This document shows, in pieces, positions 1 through 7,151 of a DNA stretch of 64,000 bases. Numbering within the stretch: position 1 is the first letter of the stretch; the number at the start of each line of letters is the position of its first letter. A program made the position numbers and the translations under genes. The stretch spans positions 1 to 64,000 of the forward strand of contig JAEUVZ010000019.1 of assembly GCA_016786665.1 (NCBI GenBank). Reading direction: 5' to 3'. The notes below the pieces were generated by a model. It had not been told where the DNA came from. It was given only the letters and a program-made list of their open reading frames with translations, and did no database searches. Origin of the DNA: Flavipsychrobacter sp. Its GTDB lineage: Bacteria > Bacteroidota > Bacteroidia > Chitinophagales > Chitinophagaceae.

Positions 1-556
1 CCGCCCAGTTTTTTAACAGCTGAACTCCATGTTCCGTACCTACCGATTCCGGGTGAAACTGGATACCGGTACAGGGATAACTGGCATGATGAAAGCTCAT
101 GAGCGCATCATCGTCCTGGGCATGTGAGGAAGCCACCAGGCCGGTAGAGCCCATATTTTCCAATACAAGAGAGTGATAACGCATAGCCGGGAACACCTGC
201 GGAATCTGGCGGAACAGATTGCTGCCATCGTGCCGCACCTGGCTTATTTTTCCGTGCATGGGGTAGGCGGCGTGTACCAGCTCTGCGCCGAAGTGCATGC
301 CTATCGCCTGGTGGCCCAGACATATACCCAGTATGGGTATCTTGTCGTAAAAGTGGGCGATGGCCTCCATGCAGATGCCGGCCTGGAGAGGGGTCTCCGG
401 CCCCGGGGAGAGTATTAGCCGCGATGGGCGGAGCGCTGCCAGTTGCTGCACGCTTAGTGCATCATTCTTATACACGGTGCATTCGTGCCCCGTTTGCAGC
501 AGGTAGTGGTGCAGTATATAGGTGAAGGAGTCGTAATTATCAATGAGTACCCACAT
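1..556 (-). CDS. Glutamine amidotransferase, anthranilate/aminodeoxychorismate synthase component II (partial)
   Basis: Class I glutamine amidotransferase that would release ammonia from glutamine for anthranilate (TrpG) or aminodeoxychorismate (PabA) synthesis. The protein begins MWVLIDNYDSFTY, the typical N-terminus of this family. The nucleophile motif LGICLGHQA and the C-terminal His-Glu pair in GIQFHPESVGTEHG are both readable. About 185 codons lie in the window and the family is about 190 residues, so only the last few residues are missing past base 1. The ATG at 554-556 overlaps the end of cvpA by 17 bp, which suggests translational coupling in the same minus-strand transcript. TrpG and PabA cannot be told apart here because the partner subunit lies outside the window. 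Confidence 0.9.
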   Translation of the reverse strand, partial: MWVLIDNYDSFTYILHHYLLQTGHECTVYKNDALSVQQLAALRPSRLILSPGPETPLQAGICMEAIAHFYDKIPILGICLGHQAIGMHFGAELVHAAYPMHGKISQVRHDGSNLFRQIPQVFPAMRYHSLVLENMGSTGLVASSHAQDDDALMSFHHASYPCTGIQFHPESVGTEHGVQLLKNWA

Positions 557-1094
557 GTTCGGTCGCTGTTTGGTTAATACCATCAAAGAACTGTTGCAGG
601 TCGCCGAAGATATCTTTAGCAAAGGGCAGTATCGCACCCACATGTGCGAATACCCACGGGGCGATGGGGGCGAAGAAAGAGTAGGTATAGGAGGCGGCTA
701 TTGTTTTTGGGCTAATGAGCGACATTTGGGAGCTTATCCAGAGCAGCGAGCTCCAGATAACCGCGGTAATACCCGCGTACAGCAGCCCACCGGTTATTTT
801 GTTCGCAAAGCCCAGCATCACCAGTTCCAGAGACGATTCTACGGCTTTCCCCAGTAGCCTTACGAGCAGCATCACCCCCGTAAAGAGTACCAGGTAGCTG
901 AGGAGTGGCCCCCAGCCCGAGGTAACGATTCCTTCCCGGTGCAGCCAGGCGGCAAATACTTCCGATAGCTTCAGGGCGCAAACAGCGCCCAGTAGTATGG
1001 CCAATACGGAGAACGCGGCTACAATAAGTCCCTTCATGTAGCCGCGTATAAAAAATAGTATGAGTAGCGTAAGGCCTGCAATGTCTAGCCCCAT
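540..1094 (-). CDS. cvpA: CvpA family inner-membrane protein
   Basis: A 184-residue integral membrane protein with four hydrophobic segments, starting MGLDIAGLTLLILFFIRGYM, with the Gly-rich pattern of the CvpA (colicin V production) family. In this family the conserved N-terminal part is followed by a hydrophilic tail, and the C-terminal 25 residues here are polar. Its biochemical role is not settled in the family; links to envelope homeostasis and colicin V production are reported. It sits between yqeY (9 bp gap) and the overlapping amidotransferase gene and is probably co-transcribed with both. Confidence 0.85.
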   Translation of the reverse strand: MGLDIAGLTLLILFFIRGYMKGLIVAAFSVLAILLGAVCALKLSEVFAAWLHREGIVTSGWGPLLSYLVLFTGVMLLVRLLGKAVESSLELVMLGFANKITGGLLYAGITAVIWSSLLWISSQMSLISPKTIAASYTYSFFAPIAPWVFAHVGAILPFAKDIFGDLQQFFDGINQTATEHVGTH

Positions 1095-1103
1095 ATGCTT
1101 GTC

Positions 1104-1553
1104 TTAGGAGAGTAATGCTTTCACCTGCTCCGATATGGCCTTCCCGTCAGCCTTTCCCGCCAGTTGTTTCGATGCCACGCCCATCACCTTGCCCATATCG
1201 GCGGCGGAGGTAGCCCCCACCTGTGCGATGATGCCTTTCAGTTCGGCCTGCAGTTCCTCGGTAGTCATTTGCTTGGGTAGGAATCGCTCCAGTATGGCCA
1301 GTTCTTCGCGCTCCTTAGCCGCCAGGTCTTCCCGATTTTGCTGCACGAATATATCCAGGGAGTCACGGCGTTGCTTGGCCATTTTCTGAAGCATCTTCAG
1401 TTCCGTAGCTTCAGTTATTTCGCCGGTGGCCCCTTCCGATGTCTTTTCTATCAGTATGGCCGCCTTTATAGCGCGAAGGGTACGCAGTGCAGCTTCATCT
1501 TTAGCGCGCATCGCACTCTTCATTTCTTCCATTACTTTCTGTTCCAGTGACAT
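1104..1553 (-). CDS. GatB/YqeY domain protein
   Basis: A 149-residue YqeY-like protein, homologous to the tail domain of the GatB/GatE amidotransferase subunits that contacts tRNA. MSLEQKVMEEMKSAMRAKD matches the family N-terminus, and the motifs LRAIKAAI, ERFLPKQMT and DMGKVMG are characteristic. An open frame extends 33 codons upstream, but the ATG at 1551-1553 was chosen because it puts the conserved start at residue 1. The free-standing domain has no firmly known function; a role related to tRNA aminoacylation is inferred only from homology. It follows gldC on the same strand after 120 bp. Confidence 0.88.
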   Translation of the reverse strand: MSLEQKVMEEMKSAMRAKDEAALRTLRAIKAAILIEKTSEGATGEITEATELKMLQKMAKQRRDSLDIFVQQNREDLAAKEREELAILERFLPKQMTTEELQAELKGIIAQVGATSAADMGKVMGVASKQLAGKADGKAISEQVKALLS

Positions 1554-1673
1554 ATTGTGTACGTTTTTAATTGAATTTTTAGCATTGCTTAGGGCCTCAT
1601 TCGCAGAGGTACATTCACTTTCGGTATTCCGGTCGCAATCGCCCGTTTCCATCTATGGAGTGGGCTGGGGTTA

Positions 1674-2021
1674 TTACTTATTTTCTTCCTCGGCCTTCAG
1701 GGCGTCAGTCGCTTTTTTCAGGAAGCTTTTGGCAAACTCTTTCAGTTCGTTGGCCAGTTCTGCATTGCGGGTGGCCCGCACATAGGTGTCGGCCATGCCA
1801 AACAGTGTCTGGTAGTAAAAGTCGTTCATCTCGTCTACCATCATCTTCCGGGTCCAGAGGTCTATCCGCAGTGCCGATTTTTCTTCTCCGTCCCAAAGTC
1901 CCAGCAGGAACGCTTTAGCTTTTTGTTTGCCGTCTACACCGCCGTCGGGAGCATTCCATTCTATGGTTTCCGGCATTTTTTCTTCGTCCAGTTCTACATG
2001 GATATTGATGGTCGATTTCAT
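1674..2021 (-). CDS. gldC: Gliding motility protein GldC
   Basis: A 115-residue soluble protein starting MKSTINIHVELDEEKMPETI, with the characteristic region WNAPDGGVDGKQKAKAFLLG. It matches the GldC family of Bacteroidota. GldC was found through gliding mutants of Flavobacterium; it is cytoplasmic and has an accessory rather than structural role in gliding and T9SS function. The gene can be present in non-gliding relatives, so it does not prove motility. Two -7-like elements lie directly upstream, so it probably has its own promoter although it follows the rluA-like gene on the same strand. Confidence 0.9.
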   Translation of the reverse strand: MKSTINIHVELDEEKMPETIEWNAPDGGVDGKQKAKAFLLGLWDGEEKSALRIDLWTRKMMVDEMNDFYYQTLFGMADTYVRATRNAELANELKEFAKSFLKKATDALKAEEENK

Positions 2022-2028
2022 AATTAGT

Positions 2029-2049
2029 CAAAAGTAAAAATCAAAAGTA
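2029..2049 (-). promoter_or_regulatory. Tandem Bacteroidota -7 elements upstream of gldC
   Basis: Read on the minus strand, TACTTTTG occurs twice (2049-2042 and 2036-2029), 13 bp apart. Both match TAnnTTTG. The downstream copy ends 7 nt before the gldC ATG, so a transcript starting from it would have almost no leader. The start sites are inferred. Confidence 0.55.
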
Positions 2050-2054
2050 TGTAT

Positions 2055-2780
2055 TTAATCTTTGGGTGCCCATTTGTTCAGCTGTTTTACCGCAGCCGCC
2101 ATGTCTTTGGGTAGTGGCGCTTCTACGTTTATATCCGTGCCGTCCGCTTTCTTAAATGCCAGTTTCCAGGCATGCAGCGCCAGGCGGCTGATGAGCGGGC
2201 GTTCTTCTTCGTCGTGGCCGGAAAGTTTGAATTTCTTTTTTATCCCCGAAAGCAGGAAGGGTTTACCATCGCCATACAGGTCATCACAAACAATACTGTT
2301 GCCTACCGACTGTATGTGGACGCGCACCTGGTGGGTACGCCCGGTATGTATGCGGAATTGTACCAGCGAGTACAGCGGCCATTGCTCCACTACCTGGTAG
2401 TCGGTTATAGAGGGCTTGCCTTTCTTGGCCGTGGTCATTTTGCCTTTTATAGCGGGGTGTTCCACTATAGCTTTTTCTATGCGACCCTCCGTAGGGATAA
2501 CGCGCCCGTTTACCAGGCCCAGGTAGAATTTGTTTACGTACCGCTCCTGGAAAATCCGGGACATGTATTTGTGCGCCTCCTCGTTTTTAGTAAAGCATAC
2601 CAGCCCGCTGGTATAGCGGTCTATGCGGTGTACTACCCATATGTGCTGCCCCAGTTCCGATTCCAGTATCCGGTTCAGCGAGGGTATCTCCGAGTTAAAC
2701 CGGTCGGGTATTACCAGCACGCCCGGTGGTTTGTTTACTATCAGCAGGTCGTCGTCTTCGTATATCCGTTCTATATTCAT
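2055..2780 (-). CDS. RluA-family RNA pseudouridine synthase
   Basis: A 241-residue pseudouridine synthase. The catalytic-Asp motif is HRIDRYTSG near residue 54, and the later motif RIHTGRTHQVRVH is also present. The protein opens directly with the catalytic domain (IYEDDDLLIVNKPPGVLV), so no N-terminal S4 domain is present; it resembles the short RluA/RluC-like single-domain group. The target is a uridine in rRNA or tRNA; the site cannot be assigned from sequence. Its ATG directly abuts the ybeY stop codon, implying a shared transcript for two RNA-maturation genes. Confidence 0.9.
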   Translation of the reverse strand: MNIERIYEDDDLLIVNKPPGVLVIPDRFNSEIPSLNRILESELGQHIWVVHRIDRYTSGLVCFTKNEEAHKYMSRIFQERYVNKFYLGLVNGRVIPTEGRIEKAIVEHPAIKGKMTTAKKGKPSITDYQVVEQWPLYSLVQFRIHTGRTHQVRVHIQSVGNSIVCDDLYGDGKPFLLSGIKKKFKLSGHDEEERPLISRLALHAWKLAFKKADGTDINVEAPLPKDMAAAVKQLNKWAPKD

Positions 2781-3215
2781 TTATTGTTCTTTGCTGTATT
2801 GCTTCAGGCATTGCTCTTCCATGCGGCGCATTTCTTCCCGGTCTGTTTTTGTCTTGTCTTTAAAGCCGCAAAGATGCAGCGCTCCGTGAAAGATGACCCG
2901 GTGTAGTTCGTTGTCTCGCTCTGTCTGGAACTTTGCTGCATTATCCAGTATGCGGTCGGTGCTGATGTAAATTTCCCCTACCAGTTCCGTATCCGATTCA
3001 CTCAGGTCAAAGGTTATGATGTCAGTATAGGTATCGTGGTTCAGAAACTGCCTGTTGATTTCCAGCAATGCCTCATCACTGCAAAAGATGTAGGTCAGTG
3101 TGGTTTTTTTCACACCTTTACGATGGCGGCTCACCAGTCCGTCCAGGAAAGCCGAGAGCTTTCGCTTGTTTTTCAGGCCGGAGCGCACATCTTGGTCGTA
3201 AAAGCGGGAAGGCAT
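2781..3215 (-). CDS. ybeY: Endoribonuclease YbeY (rRNA maturation factor)
   Basis: A 144-residue YbeY-type metalloprotein involved in 16S rRNA 3'-end maturation and ribosome quality control. The core IFCSDEALLEINRQFLNHD and the metal motif HGALHLCGFKDKT are visible. In the usual H-x3-H-x5-H site the third ligand position is Asp here (H, H, D). From memory this GF/YKDK variant is common in Bacteroidota, so it is probably a lineage feature and not an inactivation. It is the first gene of the minus-strand run and is divergent from the feoA-like gene. Confidence 0.9.
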   Translation of the reverse strand: MPSRFYDQDVRSGLKNKRKLSAFLDGLVSRHRKGVKKTTLTYIFCSDEALLEINRQFLNHDTYTDIITFDLSESDTELVGEIYISTDRILDNAAKFQTERDNELHRVIFHGALHLCGFKDKTKTDREEMRRMEEQCLKQYSKEQ

Positions 3216-3274
3216 GTATGGTAAAAATTTCGGCGAAGTTCGGTTATTTTTTAGGTAAGGGGTAATTCTTCCCG

Positions 3275-3282
3275 TAATTTTG
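3275..3282 (+). promoter_or_regulatory. -7 element of feoA-like gene
   Basis: TAATTTTG, an exact TAnnTTTG match, ends 5 nt before the ATG at 3288. It predicts a leaderless or nearly leaderless mRNA. Confidence 0.5.
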
Positions 3283-3287
3283 TGACA

Positions 3288-3536
3288 ATGAGTGCATTAG
3301 AGAACGAAGTAATACGCCTTTCCAAACTTCCTGCCGGGCAGAAGGCAATTATCCGTTCGCACGAGGAGAGCGGGTTCCAGCTTACATTAATGGAAATGGG
3401 CTGTGTGCCCGGTGAGCCTGTATGGGTACAGATGATAGCTCCCCTTGGCGACCCCATTGCCATACAGATAGCCGGCTACAACCTCAGTATCCGCAAGAAG
3501 GACGCCGATAATATATTAGTATCGATTATGTCTTAG
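3288..3536 (+). CDS. FeoA-family protein
   Basis: An 82-residue single FeoA (SH3-like) domain. The motifs LPAGQKAIIRS, LMEMGCVPGE and IAIQIAGYNLSIRKKDA follow the FeoA pattern. FeoA is a small cytosolic partner of the ferrous iron permease FeoB. No feoB lies nearby, so a role in iron uptake is only inferred; stand-alone FeoA-like proteins also occur. A GTG two codons upstream is possible, but it lies inside the -7 element, so ATG 3288 was chosen. Confidence 0.82.
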   Translation: MSALENEVIRLSKLPAGQKAIIRSHEESGFQLTLMEMGCVPGEPVWVQMIAPLGDPIAIQIAGYNLSIRKKDADNILVSIMS

Positions 3537-3566
3537 CCGGGCGTCTCTATTTCCGAACGCGCCATT

Positions 3567-3574
3567 TATCTTTG
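3567..3574 (+). promoter_or_regulatory. -7 element of nadD
   Basis: TATCTTTG lies 4 nt upstream of the nadD ATG. The conserved NadD N-terminus fixes the start codon, so transcription from this element would give a leaderless message. No clear TTG -33 element is seen. Confidence 0.5.
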
Positions 3575-3578
3575 CCTT

Positions 3579-4148
3579 ATGCACATTGGTTTATACTTCG
3601 GCAGTTTTAATCCCATACATACCGGCCACCTGATTGTCGCCAACCACATAGTAGAGCATACTGATATTGACAAGGTGTGGTTTGTGGTTTCGCCACACAA
3701 TCCCCTGAAAGACGCCCACTCTCTGCTGAACGAGTACGACCGCCTGCACCTGGTGAACCTGGCGATTGACAACAATCCCAAGTTCAGGGCCAGCAATGTG
3801 GAATTTCATCTACCCAAGCCTTCCTACACTATAGACACGCTTACCTATCTCTCCGAAAAATTTCCCCTGGAGCAGTTTTCAATCATCATGGGTTCCGACA
3901 GTTTTCAGAACATTCACCGGTGGAAGAATTTTGAGCAGTTGGTGAGCCGCTATTCATTTGTGATTTACAACCGCCCGGGCTTTGAGATTACCGAGCGCCA
4001 CCAGGCCAGTATTACCCAACTGAGCGCCCCTCTCCTCGATATTTCAGCTACATACATCCGCCGGCAGGTGAAGGAGAAAAAATCCCTCCGCTACCTGGTC
4101 CCCGATGCGGTGAAGGAGTATATAGACAGCAACAACTACTATAAGTAG
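3579..4148 (+). CDS. nadD: Nicotinate-nucleotide adenylyltransferase
   Basis: A 189-residue NadD, which joins ATP and nicotinate mononucleotide to give deamido-NAD in NAD biosynthesis. The nucleotidyltransferase signature is GSFNPIHTGH at residues 8-17 and the C-terminal ISATYIRR is the family ISxTxIR motif. Length is normal. It is flanked by the feoA-like gene upstream (42 bp) and the YtxH operon downstream (122 bp). Confidence 0.95.
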   Translation: MHIGLYFGSFNPIHTGHLIVANHIVEHTDIDKVWFVVSPHNPLKDAHSLLNEYDRLHLVNLAIDNNPKFRASNVEFHLPKPSYTIDTLTYLSEKFPLEQFSIIMGSDSFQNIHRWKNFEQLVSRYSFVIYNRPGFEITERHQASITQLSAPLLDISATYIRRQVKEKKSLRYLVPDAVKEYIDSNNYYK

Positions 4149-4221
4149 GGAAGTATGTTAAGATATGACTAATATCAGTCCCGCTCCGTGCCTAGCTCAT
4201 CAGTAGTGGCATGATATTTAT

Positions 4222-4229
4222 TAGCTTTG
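4222..4229 (+). promoter_or_regulatory. -7 element of the YtxH operon
   Basis: TAGCTTTG matches TAnnTTTG and lies 41 nt before the ATG at 4271, a distance that allows a normal short leader. Confidence 0.5.
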
Positions 4230-4270
4230 TAGTGTAATCATCATTTAAGCACATTCTTAAATTCACTATT

Positions 4271-4465
4271 ATGGCAAAGACCGGAAGAACCGTTGCAACA
4301 TTATTGATTGGCGCCGCTATAGGCGCTGCCGTAGGCTACATCCTGGCTACTGACAAAGACCAGCGCCGCGAAACAGCTGAAAAGATCAAAGACCGCTTCA
4401 ACAACCTGAAGGGTAAATTCCAAAAGCAGGCACAGGATCTGGAAGAAGAAATCTACAATGCTTAA
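4271..4465 (+). CDS. YtxH domain-containing protein
   Basis: A 64-residue protein with one Gly/Ala-rich transmembrane helix (ATLLIGAAIGAAVGYILA, about residues 9-26), then a charged helix rich in Lys, Glu and Gln. This is the YtxH architecture, associated in other bacteria with general stress and envelope functions. It is the first of three tightly spaced plus-strand genes (10 and 12 bp gaps). No catalytic residues are expected. Confidence 0.82.
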   Translation: MAKTGRTVATLLIGAAIGAAVGYILATDKDQRRETAEKIKDRFNNLKGKFQKQAQDLEEEIYNA

Positions 4466-4474
4466 TCTGCCCGC

Positions 4475-4834
4475 ATGAGTTTGATTAGCAAGTGGAAAGA
4501 AAAACTGGCCCAGGGTATCGGGGAGAAGTTGGATACGATAAAGCTCGACTTTATAGATAAGACCTCCGGAATCCTGGGCTATGTTCTTTACAGCCTGGTG
4601 GCATTGTTCATCGCTTTGTCGGTATTTCTGTTCTCCGGGTTAGGGCTGAGCGAAGTGTTTGCCGATGTGTTCCGCTCACGCGCAGGGGGATATTTTGCTA
4701 CTGCGGGGGTGTTCGCCATCATTATCGCTTGCCTGTTTATTTTCCGGCAGAAGATAGTAGATGCTTTCGCGGGAATTTTCATCCGCATTCTCACACAGCA
4801 GGACGATGAGAACAAAGATGCTCCTCAACCATAA
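4475..4834 (+). CDS. Phage-holin-like (holin 3_6 type) membrane protein
   Basis: A 119-residue protein with an amphipathic N-terminal region, two transmembrane segments (about residues 35-55 and 72-92) and a short acidic tail. The pattern fits the chromosomal phage-holin-like superfamily often found beside YtxH genes in Bacteroidota. Nothing nearby is phage-derived, so lysis is not its likely role. It is probably an envelope or stress protein acting with the YtxH protein upstream. Confidence 0.7.
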   Translation: MSLISKWKEKLAQGIGEKLDTIKLDFIDKTSGILGYVLYSLVALFIALSVFLFSGLGLSEVFADVFRSRAGGYFATAGVFAIIIACLFIFRQKIVDAFAGIFIRILTQQDDENKDAPQP

Positions 4835-4846
4835 TAGATACCGGCC

Positions 4847-5227
4847 ATGGAATTATATCGCAAACAACTGAATAGTGTAGCGGAGCTGAGGCGGGAAAAG
4901 AAGCGCCTGAAGGTAGACCGCAAAATAGCTGCCGAAAATGCGGAGGCGGTTGAGCAAGCCCGGGAAGAGGGCGACCCCCTGGCTTCAATATTGGGTGTTG
5001 CCGGCGATTTGTTCGCCTCCAAAGGAGTAGGTAGTGCGCTCATTAGCCTGGCGATGCCGGTATTCCGCACCGCCCTGCGCAAAACCGAAGGCGGATTGCT
5101 CAAGAAAGCAGCCAAAGAAGTTTTGGGTGGCTATGTTAAGTGGAAGGCCATCGACTTTGGCGTAACGCTTGCCATGCGTTTTATCCGCAGGCAAAAGTAT
5201 AAGGCAGAACGCGAGGCCAGCAGCTAA
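4847..5227 (+). CDS. Conserved hypothetical protein, third gene of YtxH/holin-like operon
   Basis: A 126-residue protein with no recognised domain. Residues 1-45 are highly charged and predicted helical or coiled (RREKKRLKVDRKIAAENAEA). Residues 50-110 hold moderately hydrophobic Gly/Ala-rich stretches that could associate with the membrane. The tail is basic. It follows the holin-like gene by 12 bp and its stop overlaps the stop of the convergent usp gene. The location argues that the three proteins work together at the inner membrane; the function is unknown. Confidence 0.65.
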   Translation: MELYRKQLNSVAELRREKKRLKVDRKIAAENAEAVEQAREEGDPLASILGVAGDLFASKGVGSALISLAMPVFRTALRKTEGGLLKKAAKEVLGGYVKWKAIDFGVTLAMRFIRRQKYKAEREASS

Positions 5228-6051
5228 GCTTCGTGCAGGGCCACAATGGGTACGTGGCTCATTCGTACCATCGCCTTTACATGGCTTTTATGAAATAATC
5301 CTTCAAAGAAGGAATGCTTGTGTGGTATTACCACCAGCCAGTCCATTTGGTTCTGCTCTACAAAGGCGTTGATGGCTTCATCGGTATTGCTGCTGTCCAC
5401 AAAATGATATTGCGGGTGTGCGGGAGCCAGGTAATTGCGAAGCTCCTCTGTCTCCAGTGGTGTGTCTGGCGTTACTCCCTGGTCATTGTGATCTATGTTC
5501 AGTACATGCAGTTCCGCACCCGTATTGTTAACCAGTTCCAGCAGGTGCTGCGTAGGCAGGTGCCCGGTTACATGCTTGTAATCGCAGGCGAAGCAGATTT
5601 TTTTCACTTCAGTATAGCTGCACCCTGCAGGGATGGTAATTACAGGATGGTCCAGGTTTTTCAGCGCGCTCAGGGCAGTGCTGCCCAGCCATAGCGAAGC
5701 CTCCTCTCCCGTACCGCTGTTGCCCAGCACTATCAGCCACGGGGCTCCTTCTTCTTCTATATATTCTTTCAGGCAATCTACTATATCACCATACATTATT
5801 TTGCCCACCATGTTTACTTCGGGGAATGCCCGTTTCAATTCGTTGAGCTCTTTTTTCATGCGGTCTTCGGCTATGTCGCGGCTCTCATCTATCGGCATCA
5901 CTGGCATGGGCGTTTCGCTGAAGGCGATAGGAATAATGAACGAGTGTACTACCACGAGCGAGGCGTTGTGTTGCTTGGCCAGTTGGCAGGCATAGCGAAC
6001 GGCGTTTTCTCCTATGGAAGAAAAATCGGTGGCGGCGATAATTGTGGACAT
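5224..6051 (-). CDS. Universal stress protein, tandem UspA domains
   Basis: A 275-residue protein with two UspA folds (about 1-145 and 148-275). The first domain carries the ATP-binding pattern G-x2-G-x9-G-S in GNSGTGEEASLWLGST. The second domain lacks these glycines (VVIPHKHSFFEGLFHKSH), so it probably does not bind nucleotide. Tandem Usp proteins with one degenerate domain are common in Bacteroidota and relate to stress or stationary-phase survival. It stands alone on the minus strand. Confidence 0.9.
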   Translation of the reverse strand: MSTIIAATDFSSIGENAVRYACQLAKQHNASLVVVHSFIIPIAFSETPMPVMPIDESRDIAEDRMKKELNELKRAFPEVNMVGKIMYGDIVDCLKEYIEEEGAPWLIVLGNSGTGEEASLWLGSTALSALKNLDHPVITIPAGCSYTEVKKICFACDYKHVTGHLPTQHLLELVNNTGAELHVLNIDHNDQGVTPDTPLETEELRNYLAPAHPQYHFVDSSNTDEAINAFVEQNQMDWLVVIPHKHSFFEGLFHKSHVKAMVRMSHVPIVALHEA

Positions 6052-6113
6052 AGCAGTTAATTTTCAGGTAAAAAGTACCATGAAAAAACTGAACAAAAAA
6101 GTTTTAGTGCGTA

Positions 6114-6869
6114 CTACGAACTTTTTTTCCCGATTATCGAATGGAATGCTTTCACGAACACCTGCCCGAAGGTGGTGAGGATAATTTTAATATCAAGGGA
6201 AATACTCCTGTTTTTCAGGTAATATACATCCCACTGCACGCGTTTGCGTAGCTCCCGCTCTACATTAATTTCCCCTATGTAGCCCTTTATCTGTGCCATT
6301 CCCGTCATACCCGGCTGCGATTCGTGGCGCAGGTTGTAGTAAGGAATGCTCTGGGCGTAGTACCGCGTGTGGTACAGCATATGCGGCCGCGGGCCTACAA
6401 TGCTCATATCGCCCAACAGTACATTAAAGAACTGTGCTGTTTCATCCAGGTGCGTTGCCCGCAGAAAGCGGCCAACCCGGGTAATACGTTTGTCTTTATA
6501 GGTAGCCTGCTTGGTATCTGCTTCGTCGTTCACGTACATAGTGCGGAATTTGAAGCAATCAAATTCCACCCCCTTCAGGCCGGTACGCTTCTGGCGGAAA
6601 AATACCGGGCCTTTTGAGCTCAGCTTTATTAATAGGGCTACTATAGGAAACAGCCACGACATTACCAGGAATATAAAGGTGGCGGAGGCAACAATATCTA
6701 TGGCCCGCTTAACAGTATGATAATACGGGGCGGGCTGATAAACCATATATCTTTGGTTCATCTCCCGAAACATCTCTCTTATTTCGGCAATATCAGACTG
6801 AGGCGCATCAGGGCTTATGGGTTTAATTTTGCGCTCTACAGGAATGTTAATGTAAACTGGTTGTTCCAT
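6114..6869 (-). CDS. Undecaprenyl-phosphate sugar phosphotransferase (exopolysaccharide initiation)
   Basis: A 251-residue bacterial sugar transferase (monotopic phosphoglycosyl transferase). It moves a sugar-1-phosphate from a nucleotide sugar onto undecaprenyl phosphate, the first step of polysaccharide assembly. A roughly 65-residue N-terminal extension precedes one re-entrant or transmembrane helix (about 70-95). The motifs [38 protein letters not shown] with the catalytic Asp-Glu, and [13 protein letters not shown] follow. It lacks the multi-TM N-terminal half of WbaP/WcaJ. It is divergent from the flippase and probably starts the chain built by the adjacent cluster. Confidence 0.9.
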   Translation of the reverse strand: MEQPVYINIPVERKIKPISPDAPQSDIAEIREMFREMNQRYMVYQPAPYYHTVKRAIDIVASATFIFLVMSWLFPIVALLIKLSSKGPVFFRQKRTGLKGVEFDCFKFRTMYVNDEADTKQATYKDKRITRVGRFLRATHLDETAQFFNVLLGDMSIVGPRPHMLYHTRYYAQSIPYYNLRHESQPGMTGMAQIKGYIGEINVERELRKRVQWDVYYLKNRSISLDIKIILTTFGQVFVKAFHSIIGKKSS

Positions 6870-6986
6870 TTAAAAAATCACATAGCAGGTGGAATTGCTA
6901 TATGAGTGGTGGATTTGTCTGCAAAGTTCTATAATAAATCTCAAATCTTACTCCTATTTTCTAAACATTAATTAATCTTTGGCTTT

Positions 6987-7024
6987 TTAAACCGATAAAA
7001 TAGTTTAATATTTAATCGGTTTAA
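6987..7024. repeat. Inverted repeat in the divergent exopolysaccharide promoter region
   Basis: TTAAACCGAT (6987-6996) and its exact reverse complement ATCGGTTTAA (7015-7024) are separated by 18 AT-rich bases. The pair lies between the divergent sugar transferase and flippase genes and about 100 bp upstream of the flippase promoter. It could be an operator for a dimeric regulator or an RNA hairpin; no T-tract follows, so it is not a typical terminator. Confidence 0.5.
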
Positions 7025-7125
7025 TGTCTAGGCATTAATCATGTTTATAGTGCAGGAATACACATAAATAGCAAAAACTAAGCCAAATTGAGGGAAATGA
7101 AATAGAATTTCTCCGGGTTAATAGA

Positions 7126-7133
7126 TAGTTTTG
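7126..7133 (+). promoter_or_regulatory. -7 element of the polysaccharide operon
   Basis: TAGTTTTG matches TAnnTTTG and ends 18 nt before the flippase ATG at 7152. It also explains why a TTG in-frame at 7131 is not the start. Confidence 0.5.
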
Positions 7134-7151
7134 CTCGCTATCACGGTACCC

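Noticed and set aside
4475-4834. Prophage holin
   Set aside because: No endolysin, phage structural gene, integrase or att site nearby; it sits in a YtxH operon.
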